DNA of 64,000 nucleotides from Paraburkholderia fungorum. Lineage in GTDB: Bacteria > Pseudomonadota > Gammaproteobacteria > Burkholderiales > Burkholderiaceae. Positions 1 to 7,717 of this stretch are shown in pieces. Positions within the stretch are counted from its first letter, which is position 1; each line of letters begins with the position of its first letter. Location of the stretch: NCBI RefSeq assembly GCF_003610895.1, contig NZ_MCAS01000004.1, positions 124,001 through 188,000 of the forward strand, read 5' to 3'. The position numbers were made by a program, and so were the translations under genes. The notes beneath the pieces were generated by a model. It was given only the letters and a program-made list of their open reading frames with translations, was not told the DNA's origin and ran no database searches.

Positions 1-1
1 G

Positions 2-769
2 CTCGGCAAGCAGTACGATTTCTTCTGGGACAATCTCACGCAGTTTGCGATGGGGCAGGTCGCCGGTCAGTACTCGTGGCATCCAGGTGACTTCGATCAC
101 CTTGCGGGTACGTTGCACATCAATAACGCAATCAAGTACACGTCGCCGAATTACCTTGGATTGCAAGCGGGCGCGCTGTATGCATTTCCTTCGCAATCCG
201 TATCAGCGGGAACGGGGCGCGTGATCGCGTTCGGATTGCGCTATTCGAATGGACCGTTGAACCTCGGCGCCGCGTACACCGATACGCACGATCTTGGCCT
301 GAATGGACCGAGCCAGGCCGGCACCACGTTCTTCCCCGATCTGCCCGGCGCGCCCGTGCTGGCCAGCAGCGTCAGCAGCTTCGGGGTGGGCGGCAGCTAT
401 CGCTTCGGCCGCAGCCTGACGCGGCTGCTGTTTACGGACACGCACTTCCGTATCCGTAACGACAACGGTTCGATGCCGACCTATGAAATCAACGAAGTAT
501 TCCAGTTGACTCCCGCCACGACGCTGATGGGCGGCTACTGGTACAGCAAGCTCGGCTCGCAGAAGTGGCAGAACGGCACGCTGCTGCTCGACTACGCGCT
601 GTCGAAACGCACCGATGTCTATACGAGCGCGACCTATCTGCGCGCGTCGGGTGGCGCGGCGCCGGTTTTCCTCGGCGGCGGCGCGGCACCGGTGTTTACC
701 AATGGCGTGTATGTCGGCACGGGTCAGTCGTCGACCGCGGTGCGTGTGGGGATCCGCACGCTGTTCTAG
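2..769 (+). CDS. Outer-membrane porin, C-terminal part (cut by window edge)
   Basis: This is the 3' end of a Gram-negative trimeric porin of the OmpC/Omp32 type found in many copies in Burkholderiales. The reading frame is open from the first bases, so the start and signal peptide lie outside the window; about 255 residues are visible. The sequence has alternating aromatic and polar residues of a beta-barrel, the segment GLRYSNGPLNLGAAYTDT, and ends in Phe (VGIRTLF), the usual BamA recognition residue. It would let small solutes cross the outer membrane. Substrate preference cannot be read from the sequence; its position beside sulfur genes suggests, but does not show, a role in organosulfur or sulfate entry. 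Confidence 0.9.
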   Translation, partial: LGKQYDFFWDNLTQFAMGQVAGQYSWHPGDFDHLAGTLHINNAIKYTSPNYLGLQAGALYAFPSQSVSAGTGRVIAFGLRYSNGPLNLGAAYTDTHDLGLNGPSQAGTTFFPDLPGAPVLASSVSSFGVGGSYRFGRSLTRLLFTDTHFRIRNDNGSMPTYEINEVFQLTPATTLMGGYWYSKLGSQKWQNGTLLLDYALSKRTDVYTSATYLRASGGAAPVFLGGGAAPVFTNGVYVGTGQSSTAVRVGIRTLF

Positions 770-774
770 TCCTG

Positions 775-799
775 GCCGCGCCAGCACAAAAGGCGCGGC
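775..799 (+). terminator. Hairpin after porin gene
   Basis: A perfect 8-bp stem (GCCGCGCC / GGCGCGGC) with a 9-base loop begins 6 bases after the porin stop. No T-run follows it, so it may be a weak or Rho-assisted terminator or just an mRNA-stabilising hairpin. Confidence 0.4.
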
Positions 800-996
800 G
801 TAGTGACGATTGACACTGACGAAACGTACGCCGCGCGCCGACGCGGCGACTGATACGGCCAGCCACCGTCGTACGGCCCATGGAATCCATGGGGCTATAG
901 GCTCTTTCTCCGAAAACCAATCCACAAAAGCTTGTTTGCGATTCCGTATCCAGGTCGCTAGATTCATTCATATCGCAATGAATCGACGGAGGTCGC

Positions 997-1245
997 ATGA
1001 CCACACTTTCAGCGACGCTTATCTGGGGCGGACTGCGGCATCCTGTGCGAAGCCTGCAGAAGCAATTGTCAAAACGCGCGCCTGTCTTGTCTGAACAATC
1101 GTCAGACAAGACGGCTGCCGCGACCTACACGTCTCCATCGCCCGAACAGCTCGAGCGCATTGCGGCTTACGCGCGCTGCGGCTATTTCCATATGGAATAC
1201 ACGGCGGGCATGTTTGTCGTGCCGCTCGAGATCCCACGGGACTAA
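997..1245 (+). CDS. Small protein of unknown function (82 aa)
   Basis: I do not recognise this protein. An ATG preceded by a strong GGAGG at 988-992 opens an 82-residue frame that ends just before a GC hairpin, which supports a real gene. The N-terminus is basic and weakly hydrophobic, the middle is Ser/Thr/Ala-rich, and the C-terminal half contains the cluster PEQLERIAAYARCGYFHME followed by a short hydrophobic patch. One Cys is present. There is no signal peptide or clear membrane segment. It lies between a porin and the encapsulin operon, in the same direction as both, separated from the rhodanese gene by about 220 bases. Function is open. Confidence 0.5.
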   Translation: MTTLSATLIWGGLRHPVRSLQKQLSKRAPVLSEQSSDKTAAATYTSPSPEQLERIAAYARCGYFHMEYTAGMFVVPLEIPRD

Positions 1246-1252
1246 TCGGCAA

Positions 1253-1272
1253 CCCGCCGCTCGCGCGGCGGG
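1253..1272 (+). terminator. GC-rich hairpin after the 82-aa gene
   Basis: A perfect 8-bp stem (CCCGCCGC / GCGGCGGG) with a 4-base loop starts 8 bases after the stop codon, and a second GC-rich inverted repeat follows. There is no T-run, so termination is plausible but unproven. Confidence 0.4.
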
Positions 1273-1465
1273 GCCGCCACGGGCGGCCGGTGCAGGGTGG
1301 TTCCAAGCAGGAGCGACCGAACCGATGCTTCTTTAGAAATCACAATTAATTGGTTCGGCTTCGGCTGACTCTCTTTCATAGTGTCTTCTGATGGCTATAG
1401 GCGGTTGCATTCGCAGATGGCTTAGACCCGCGCGTACTGATTCGCGCGATATCGACGGAGACATC

Positions 1466-1933
1466 ATGACGCTTGAACTCGCAGAACGACCCACCCTCGC
1501 ACTGCTCGAGGCCGCCCGTTCGAAGGCCGCCGAAGCCGGTTTGCCCTATGCCGGCGGCCTGTCGCCGCAGGATGCGTGGGCGCTCGTCCAGGCCGGCGAC
1601 GCCGTGCTGGTGGACGTGCGCACCGCTGAAGAACGCAAATTCGTCGGACTCGTGCCGGACAGCGTGCATGTCGCGTGGGCGACCGGCACGAGCCTGACGC
1701 GCAATCCGCGCTTTGTGCGTGAACTGGAAGCCAAAACCGGCAAGGACGCGCTCGTGCTGCTGCTGTGCCGCAGCGGCAACCGCTCGGCGCTGGCCGCCGA
1801 AGCCGCGGCGAAAGCCGGCTTCACGCAGGTATTCAATGTTCTGGAAGGTTTCGAAGGGGAGCTGGACGGCGCGCAACGGCGCGGCGCCAGCAATGGTTGG
1901 CGCTTTCATGGGCTGCCGTGGATTCAGGACTGA
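1466..1933 (+). CDS. Single-domain rhodanese (sulfurtransferase)
   Basis: A 155-residue rhodanese-homology protein. Rhodaneses carry sulfane sulfur as a persulfide on an active-site cysteine. The active-site loop is CRSGNRS with the catalytic Cys at residue 101, and the CH2A-type motif VLVDVRTAEE sits at about residues 47-56. I chose the ATG at 1466, after GGAGAC, rather than an upstream in-frame ATG at 1391, because the 25 extra residues are unlike rhodanese. It has no signal peptide and should be cytoplasmic. It is the first gene of the operon holding serine acetyltransferase, encapsulin and cysteine desulfurase, which suggests it donates or accepts sulfur for the encapsulated desulfurase. 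Rhodaneses are frequent neighbours of family 2A encapsulins. Confidence 0.9.
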   Translation: MTLELAERPTLALLEAARSKAAEAGLPYAGGLSPQDAWALVQAGDAVLVDVRTAEERKFVGLVPDSVHVAWATGTSLTRNPRFVRELEAKTGKDALVLLLCRSGNRSALAAEAAAKAGFTQVFNVLEGFEGELDGAQRRGASNGWRFHGLPWIQD

Positions 1934-1975
1934 AGACCTGATCGTTCACGCTGCACTTTACGGGGAGTAACCGCT

Positions 1976-2953
1976 GTGGCTGTGTTTGATGTCGATGAAA
2001 TTGTCCACGCGCTTCAGACGGTCCGCCAGCAGTGGCGCGAAGTGCAGAAGCGCTCGCTGGAGCCGGGCGGGCGTGAATTGCCGGGGCGCGAAGCGCTCTC
2101 GGAGATCATCGAGACGCTCAAGGGCGTGCTTTTTCCGATGCGGCTCGGTCCGGCCGATCTGCGTCAGGAAAGCGAAAACTTCTATGTCGGGCACGCGCTC
2201 GACGCCGCGCTGCATGCCTTGCTGAGTCAGGCGCGTCTGGAGCTGCACTACCGCAGCCGTCACCAGCCGCCGCCTGGCGCCACGATCGAGGCACAGGCCG
2301 GCGTCGCGGTACGTGCTTTCGCGGCGCGCCTGCCGGCGATTCGCAGCCTGCTCGATAGCGACGTACTGGCGGCGTTTCACGGCGACCCGGCGGCAGGCAG
2401 CGTGGATGAAGTCCTGCTGTGCTATCCGGGCGTGCTGGCGATGATCCACCATCGGCTCGCGCATGAGCTCTATGGGCTCGGGCTGCCGCTGCTCGCGCGC
2501 ATCATCGCCGAACTCGCGCATGCGCAGACCGGCATCGACATTCATCCGGGCGCGCGGATCGGCGCGGGATTCTTCATCGATCATGGCACGGGCGTGGTGA
2601 TCGGCGAAACGGCCATCATCGGCGAACGCGTGCGGGTCTATCAGGCGGTCACGCTGGGTGCGAAACGCTTTCCGCGCGACGCGCAAGGTCATCTGGAAAA
2701 GGGCCATGCCCGTCATCCGATCGTCGAAGACGACGTCGTCATTTACGCGGGCGCCACGATTCTTGGCCGCGTCACGCTCGGGCAGGGTTCGGTGATCGGC
2801 GGCAACGTATGGCTCACGCAGGATGTCGCGCCGGGCACGCACGTGACGCAGGCCGTATCGCGCAACGAGGGCACCGGCGCCGCCGCGGTTCGCGAGCGCA
2901 CGCCGCGCGATCACGCGGATGTCGAGCCAGTGGCTGCCGGAGCCGCGCGATGA
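1976..2953 (+). CDS. Serine O-acetyltransferase (SrpH/EpsC type)
   Basis: A 325-residue serine acetyltransferase, which makes O-acetylserine from serine and acetyl-CoA, the acceptor for sulfide in cysteine synthesis. It starts with GTG after GGGGAG (1961-1966). The N-terminal ~170 residues are helical, followed by a left-handed beta-helix of hexapeptide repeats beginning at IDIHPGARIGAG; the catalytic His203 lies in the motif DHGTGVVIGE. The length and long N-terminal part match the SrpH/EpsC branch rather than the shorter CysE of enteric bacteria. It follows the rhodanese by 42 bases and its stop overlaps the next ATG (ATGA), so translation is probably coupled. Serine acetyltransferases of this branch are known neighbours of the sulfur-regulated encapsulin SrpI. 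Confidence 0.93.
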   Translation: MAVFDVDEIVHALQTVRQQWREVQKRSLEPGGRELPGREALSEIIETLKGVLFPMRLGPADLRQESENFYVGHALDAALHALLSQARLELHYRSRHQPPPGATIEAQAGVAVRAFAARLPAIRSLLDSDVLAAFHGDPAAGSVDEVLLCYPGVLAMIHHRLAHELYGLGLPLLARIIAELAHAQTGIDIHPGARIGAGFFIDHGTGVVIGETAIIGERVRVYQAVTLGAKRFPRDAQGHLEKGHARHPIVEDDVVIYAGATILGRVTLGQGSVIGGNVWLTQDVAPGTHVTQAVSRNEGTGAAAVRERTPRDHADVEPVAAGAAR

Positions 2954-3225
2954 GTGTGCTCGTCAGGGACTTCGGCGCCGCGGTGCGGCGCTTTCGCGAG
3001 GCGTCCGGCTGGTCGCAGGAGCAACTGGCCGAGCACGCCGGGCTCAATCGCTCTTATGTCGGCGAGATCGAACGCGGTTCTGCTATTGCGTCGATTGTCA
3101 CGCTCGACAAGCTGGCCCGCGCGTTCAACGTGCCGGTCGAGCGCCTGCTCGGCCATTCATCCGATGGCGCGAACCTGGCCGCGCGCCCGCATTCCGCGCT
3201 CGTCGATCCGGCCTCTGCCCGTTAG
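2950..3225 (+). CDS. Small XRE-family DNA-binding regulator
   Basis: A 91-residue protein that is almost entirely an HTH_3 (Cro/CI-type) domain: the helix-turn-helix runs through SQEQLAEHAGLNRSYVGEIERG at about residues 24-45, followed by the typical second half ending LLG. A short Ala/Ser-rich tail follows. It has no ligand domain. The start overlaps the acetyltransferase stop by four bases, so it is co-translated with a cysteine-synthesis enzyme and lies upstream of the encapsulin gene. It is probably the local regulator of the operon; its signal is not evident. Confidence 0.9.
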   Translation: MSVLVRDFGAAVRRFREASGWSQEQLAEHAGLNRSYVGEIERGSAIASIVTLDKLARAFNVPVERLLGHSSDGANLAARPHSALVDPASAR

Positions 3226-3333
3226 ACCGCCTCGTTGCCGTCTATAGCATGTTGAACGGCTGGGGGCGGCTTCCGATAATCACTTTCGTTCATAAGCTTT
3301 CCCGTTTTTCTTCTATCAAACCCGGAGCAACAG

Positions 3334-4266
3334 ATGACAGCAACAGTGGGCGGCCTGACGGCGCTCGGCGATACCGCAGCACGGCAACTAGCCAATGCCA
3401 CCAAAACCGTTCCGCAACTGGCGACGATTACGCCCCGCTGGCTCACCCATCTGCTGCAATGGCTGCCGGTCGAGGCAGGCATCTATCGCCTCAACCAGGT
3501 GAAGAACCCGGAAGCCGTCAAGGCGGCCTGCACCGCGCGTGAAGACGAGAGCATTCTGCCGCGCACCTTCGTACCCTACGAGGAGCAACCGCGCGAATAC
3601 TTCCTGAATGCGGTCAGCACGGTGCTCGACGTGCACACGCGGATCTCGGATCTGTATAGCAGTCCGCACGATCAGATCAAGGAACAACTGCGGCTCACGA
3701 TCGAAACGATCAAGGAGTTGCAGGAAAGCCAGCTGATCAACAACCCTGACTACGGCCTGCTTGCCAACGTCGCGGAAGAGCAGCGCGTGTTTCCGCTGAC
3801 CGGCGCGCCGACGCCCGACGATCTCGACGAACTGCTGACCAGGGTATGGAAAGAGCCGGCGTTTTTCCTGACGCATCCGCTCGCCATCGCCGCGTTCGGC
3901 CGTGAATGCACGCGCCGCGGCGTGCCGCCGCCGACCGTCAGCCTGTTCGGTTCGCAGTTTCTGACCTGGCGCGGCATTCCGCTGATTCCGTCGGACAAAG
4001 TGCCGGTTGCCGATGGCAAGACCAAGATTCTGCTGCTGCGCGTAGGCGACAAGCGCCAGGGTGTGGTCGGCCTGTTCCAGCCGGGCGTGGCCGGCGAACA
4101 GGGGCCGGGTCTGTCGGTCCGCTTCATGGGCATCAACAATCATGCGATCGCTTCGTATCTGATCTCGCTCTATTGCTCGCTCGCGGTGCATTCGCCGGAC
4201 GCGCTGGCGGTTCTCGATGACGTGGAGATCGGCAAGTACCATGACTACCCAGACACCTACAAGTAA
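3334..4266 (+). CDS. Family 2A encapsulin nanocompartment shell protein (SrpI-like)
   Basis: A 310-residue shell protein of the SrpI type. Family 2A encapsulins adopt the HK97 phage capsid fold and assemble into closed icosahedral shells. Recognition rests on the whole sequence, including the helical N-terminal arm (about residues 10-60, with WLTHLLQWLPVEAGIYRLNQ), the block FVPYEEQPREYFLNAVSTVL (about 79-98), the segment ECTRRGVPPPTVSLFGSQF and the C-terminal GKYHDY. The length fits the family. A GGAG at 3324-3327 precedes the ATG. It lies 108 bases after the XRE gene, and the desulfurase gene begins within its last codons, the arrangement expected for shell plus cargo. In cyanobacteria the homologue is induced by sulfur starvation. 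It has no cyclic-nucleotide-binding insertion, which excludes family 2B. Confidence 0.93.
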   Translation: MTATVGGLTALGDTAARQLANATKTVPQLATITPRWLTHLLQWLPVEAGIYRLNQVKNPEAVKAACTAREDESILPRTFVPYEEQPREYFLNAVSTVLDVHTRISDLYSSPHDQIKEQLRLTIETIKELQESQLINNPDYGLLANVAEEQRVFPLTGAPTPDDLDELLTRVWKEPAFFLTHPLAIAAFGRECTRRGVPPPTVSLFGSQFLTWRGIPLIPSDKVPVADGKTKILLLRVGDKRQGVVGLFQPGVAGEQGPGLSVRFMGINNHAIASYLISLYCSLAVHSPDALAVLDDVEIGKYHDYPDTYK

Positions 4267-6319
4267 GCCCATGGATAGCGTTCTGCCGCACGACGTGCCG
4301 ACGGGTCCGCCCGCGGGTTTGCCTGATCCGGCGACGTTGGCGTCGCTGGCCAACGCGTTCTTCTCGGCGCTGCCGGGCAACGCGCCGCAGGTAGGCGGTG
4401 CGCCCGGCGTGGCGGCCACGCTGCCGCTCACGGCGCCCGTGACCAGTGAAGTCAGCAATCCGGCCCCGGCCGGTTCGCCGCTCGCGGGTCCGGGCGGCAC
4501 GGGCACAGGCGTGCCTGGCGCCGCGTTGCCGCAGGGGCATCTGCCTGGCGGCAACCTGTTGCCTTCGGCGCCCACCCATGTGCTGTCGCTCGGCAATCGT
4601 GCGCCCGCGCTGGCGCCGCATGCCGTTGCGCAGAACGGCTTGCCGGATAGCGCGGTGAGCGTGGCGCCGGCACTCGATCCGCGCTTTGGCGGGGCGGCGC
4701 TGGGCGTGCCCGAGGGACACGGTGCGCAGCGTCCGTCCGCGGGCGGTGCGTCACCAGTGTCACCAGTATCAGCGGGGTCCGCATCGCCTTTTTATTTCCT
4801 GGGCGAATCGGGACAAGCTGAAACCTCGAGCGTCGCGTCACCGGATATCGTCGTGCCTGGCTGGCATGAAGTGAAGGCGCAATCGTTCGGCCTGCCTGGT
4901 GTCGACGAGCCGCTGGCGGAGCAGCGCTTTCCGTACGACGGTCTGGCGGCCTCACCAGCGAGGTCGGCGACGTCGGCCACGACGCCCGCGCAGCACAGCG
5001 GCGGCTCGCATTATTTCCTGAATCTGAATGAGGGCTCACACTTGCCTCGCCAGACGCCAGGAGAGAAGGGCGGCGTGCCGCATGCGGGGCTGTCGGCTCA
5101 CCCGCCATTCGATGTGAATGCGATTCGCCGCGACTTTCCGATTCTGCAGGAGCGCGTGAATGGCCGTCAGCTGGTGTGGTTCGACAATGCCGCGACCACG
5201 CACAAACCGCAGGCGGTGATCGATCGGCTTGCGTATTTCTACGCGCATGAAAACTCGAACATCCATCGGGCTGCTCATGCGCTGGCCGGCCGTGCCACCG
5301 ATGCATACGAAGCCGCACGCAGCAAGGTGCAGCGTTTTATCGGCGCGGCCTCGCCTGAAGAAATCATCTTCGTGCGCGGCACCACCGAGGCGATCAACCT
5401 GATCGCGAAGACGTGGGGCGTGAAGCACGTGGGCGAGGGCGACGAGATCATCGTTTCGCATCTGGAGCATCACGCCAACATCGTGCCGTGGCAGCAGCTT
5501 GCCGCCCAGACCGGTGCGAAGCTGCGCGTGATTCCGGTCGACGACAGCGGCCAGGTCCTGCTCGACGAATACCGGCGGCTTCTCAATGACCGTACGAAGA
5601 TCGTGTCGGTCACGCAGGTATCGAACGCGCTGGGCACGGTGGTGCCGGTCAAGGAGATCGTCGAGCTGGCGCATCGGGCCGGGGCGAAGGCCTTGGTCGA
5701 CGGTGCGCAGTCGGTATCGCACATGCGCGTGGACGTGCAGGCGCTCGACGCCGATTTCTTCGTGTTCTCGGGGCACAAGGTATTCGGCCCGACCGGCATC
5801 GGCGTGGTCTACGGCAAGCGCGCGATTCTCGAGGACATGCCGCCGTGGCAGGGTGGCGGCAACATGATCGCGGACGTCACCTTCGAGCGCACCGTGTTCC
5901 AGCCTCCGCCGAATCGCTTCGAAGCGGGCACGGGCAATATCGCCGATGCAGTGGGTCTCGGTGCGGCGATCGATTACGTTCAGCGCGTGGGGATCGAGAA
6001 TATCGCGCGTTATGAGCACGATCTGCTGGCCTATGCGACGAGCGTGCTGCAACCCGTGCCGGGCGTTCGCCTGATCGGCACGGCGCGCGACAAGGCCAGT
6101 GTGTTGTCCTTCGTATTGAAGGGTTACGAGACCGAGGAAGTCGGCCAGGCGTTGAACGAAGAGGGCATTGCGGTGCGCTCGGGCCATCATTGCGCGCAGC
6201 CGATCTTGCGGCGCTTCGGCGTCGAAGCCACGGTGAGGCCGTCGCTTGCGTTCTACAACACCTGCGATGAAGTCGACGCGCTGGTGTCGGTGGTGCGTCG
6301 GCTGTCTTCGCGGCGCTAA
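4241..6319 (+). CDS. Encapsulated cysteine desulfurase with N-terminal cargo-loading region
   Basis: A SufS/CsdA-type PLP enzyme that removes sulfur from cysteine to give alanine and an enzyme persulfide. The catalytic domain starts near residue 291 (DVNAIRRDFPIL); the PLP lysine is Lys513 in FSGHKVFGPTG and the persulfide cysteine is Cys651 in RSGHHCAQP. The first ~290 residues are Pro/Gly/Ala/Ser-rich and probably disordered, apart from short hydrophobic motifs: LANAFFSALPG (about 36-46), FYFLGES (184-190) and HYFLNLNE (257-264). Long extensions of this kind load desulfurase into family 2A encapsulins. The start could be 4217, 4241 or 4271; I chose 4241, which overlaps the encapsulin gene by 26 bases. 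The product should sit inside the shell. Confidence 0.93.
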   Translation: MTTQTPTSKPMDSVLPHDVPTGPPAGLPDPATLASLANAFFSALPGNAPQVGGAPGVAATLPLTAPVTSEVSNPAPAGSPLAGPGGTGTGVPGAALPQGHLPGGNLLPSAPTHVLSLGNRAPALAPHAVAQNGLPDSAVSVAPALDPRFGGAALGVPEGHGAQRPSAGGASPVSPVSAGSASPFYFLGESGQAETSSVASPDIVVPGWHEVKAQSFGLPGVDEPLAEQRFPYDGLAASPARSATSATTPAQHSGGSHYFLNLNEGSHLPRQTPGEKGGVPHAGLSAHPPFDVNAIRRDFPILQERVNGRQLVWFDNAATTHKPQAVIDRLAYFYAHENSNIHRAAHALAGRATDAYEAARSKVQRFIGAASPEEIIFVRGTTEAINLIAKTWGVKHVGEGDEIIVSHLEHHANIVPWQQLAAQTGAKLRVIPVDDSGQVLLDEYRRLLNDRTKIVSVTQVSNALGTVVPVKEIVELAHRAGAKALVDGAQSVSHMRVDVQALDADFFVFSGHKVFGPTGIGVVYGKRAILEDMPPWQGGGNMIADVTFERTVFQPPPNRFEAGTGNIADAVGLGAAIDYVQRVGIENIARYEHDLLAYATSVLQPVPGVRLIGTARDKASVLSFVLKGYETEEVGQALNEEGIAVRSGHHCAQPILRRFGVEATVRPSLAFYNTCDEVDALVSVVRRLSSRR

Positions 6320-6324
6320 TGAAA

Positions 6325-6356
6325 AGCGGCGGCCTTTCACGGCCGCCGCTTTTTTT
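6325..6356 (+). terminator. Strong intrinsic terminator of the encapsulin operon
   Basis: A perfect 10-bp GC-rich stem (AGCGGCGGCC / GGCCGCCGCT) with a 6-base loop is followed by seven T. It lies a few bases after the desulfurase stop and also separates the operon from the convergent DUF971 gene. Confidence 0.93.
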
Positions 6357-6367
6357 CACGCCCGCAC

Positions 6368-6649
6368 TCAGGCAATACCCGCCAGATAGTCCCACGGATA
6401 AATCCCCTGCGCGTGTCCGTCGCTGAATGCGATCTGCACGCCATATCCCATTGGCTGCATCTCGACGATCGCGACATGCGGCTCGATCCGCGCAGCGTGA
6501 CCTGCATGCGTCAGGCGGCGGCAGGTGGAGCAGGGGCACCTTTCCCTCAGCGTCGCGTTGTCGATCCACTGCGTCTGTCCGCTATTCCATGTCAGGGACA
6601 ATCGTCCACTCGCCGCGTGAATCGTTATATGGTCGGGCGCGTTCATCAT
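6368..6649 (-). CDS. DUF971 (GBBH-like N-terminal domain) protein
   Basis: A 93-residue stand-alone DUF971 domain. It shows the family's zinc-like cluster CPCSTC (Cys38, Cys40, Cys43) and the C-terminal motif SDGHAQGIYPWDYL with His79. This domain forms the N-terminus of gamma-butyrobetaine hydroxylase and also occurs at the C-terminus of plant Mrp/HCF101 iron-sulfur carriers; the small bacterial form has no settled function. Its ATG overlaps the stop of the HEAT-repeat gene (ATGA), so it is the last gene of the eight-gene GntR-to-DUF971 operon. A role in iron-sulfur delivery to the operon's ferredoxin is possible but is inference. Confidence 0.88.
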   Translation of the reverse strand: MMNAPDHITIHAASGRLSLTWNSGQTQWIDNATLRERCPCSTCRRLTHAGHAARIEPHVAIVEMQPMGYGVQIAFSDGHAQGIYPWDYLAGIA

Positions 6650-7641
6650 TGCGCCTTTTCAATTTGCGTCAGGGCGATTCGGGCCGCTTTGCGTACTTCC
6701 GGATCGGGGTCGGCCGCGGCGGCGTGCAAGGCCGGCAGTGACGCCACGTCGCCCAGTTCGCCAAGCGACAAGGCCGCTTCCTTGCGCAAGTTGCTGATTG
6801 CGTGAGTGAGCAGTGCGGCGAGTGCGGTGCTCGCGGTTGCGTCGCGGAGTTTGCCCAATGCGCGGACAGCCTGCAAACGGACTTGCCAGTAGTCGTCGTC
6901 AAGCGCCGCGACCAGCGCATCGCGTGCGCTCTGCACGCGCAGTTTGCCGAGCGTGGCTGCCGCTTCTTCACGGACCTGCCACGCGGCATCGCGTAGTGCG
7001 CTCAGCAAGGCGGCGACGGTGTCCTCCGTTGCGGCCGCACCGATGCCCAACGACCCGATTGCCGCGCGCCGTACGGCGGCGTTCGGATCATGTGCGGCGA
7101 TTGCGGTGAGGGGCCCGAGGGCACGCTCGCTCTTCAACCAGCCGAGCACGCTCACCGCTTCGAGCCGCACCAGCTCTTCGCTCGCACTCAGCGCGGCGAG
7201 CGCGGGTTCCAGGGCGCCTGCGTAGCGTAATTCGCGCAGACCGCGCAGCGCAGCCTGGCGCACGAATGGATCGCGATGTGTCGTGAAGGGGGCGAGCAGC
7301 GGTCCCGATTCGGGATTCTTCAGATTCGACAGACTCTGCGCCGCTGCGTCGCGCACCTCTTCCGCACGATCCGCCAGCGCTTCGCAGAGCGCTTGAACCG
7401 CGTCGGCGCGCTCCCACGCACCGAGCACCTCGGCGGCCTGAGCGCGTACCTCCGATGATGTGTCGGTACGCAAGGCGGCGACCATCGGTCCGAGCACGGT
7501 TTCGTCTTCGAGATCGGCGAGCGCGAGCAGGGCGATGCGGCGCACCGCGGCATCTGTGGACGCCAGGCGCGGCAAGATTTCGGCGGCTTCCGGATCGAGG
7601 GAATCGGGGTCGAACGTGAGCGGAAGCGAAATATCGGTCAT
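6646..7641 (-). CDS. HEAT-repeat protein
   Basis: A 331-residue protein built almost entirely of HEAT/PBS-lyase-type helical repeats of about 31 residues, roughly nine or ten copies, with recurring patterns such as DPNAAVRRAAIGSLG, DAAWQVREEAAATLG and DDYWQVRLQAVRALG. There is no signal peptide, membrane segment or catalytic motif, so it is most likely a cytoplasmic scaffold. The start ATG at 7641 lies 76 bases after the ATPase gene and its stop overlaps the DUF971 start. Its fixed place beside a transporter, an AprA-like flavoprotein and a ferredoxin suggests it holds or matures one of these; no partner can be named from sequence. Confidence 0.9.
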   Translation of the reverse strand: MTDISLPLTFDPDSLDPEAAEILPRLASTDAAVRRIALLALADLEDETVLGPMVAALRTDTSSEVRAQAAEVLGAWERADAVQALCEALADRAEEVRDAAAQSLSNLKNPESGPLLAPFTTHRDPFVRQAALRGLRELRYAGALEPALAALSASEELVRLEAVSVLGWLKSERALGPLTAIAAHDPNAAVRRAAIGSLGIGAAATEDTVAALLSALRDAAWQVREEAAATLGKLRVQSARDALVAALDDDYWQVRLQAVRALGKLRDATASTALAALLTHAISNLRKEAALSLGELGDVASLPALHAAAADPDPEVRKAARIALTQIEKAQ

Positions 7642-7717
7642 GAATTGAATAGTGTCTGGATTGAAACGGGGGCGTTCAACAGAGGGGGCAATACCCCGCT
7701 CAGGCCCGCGAGGCGCG

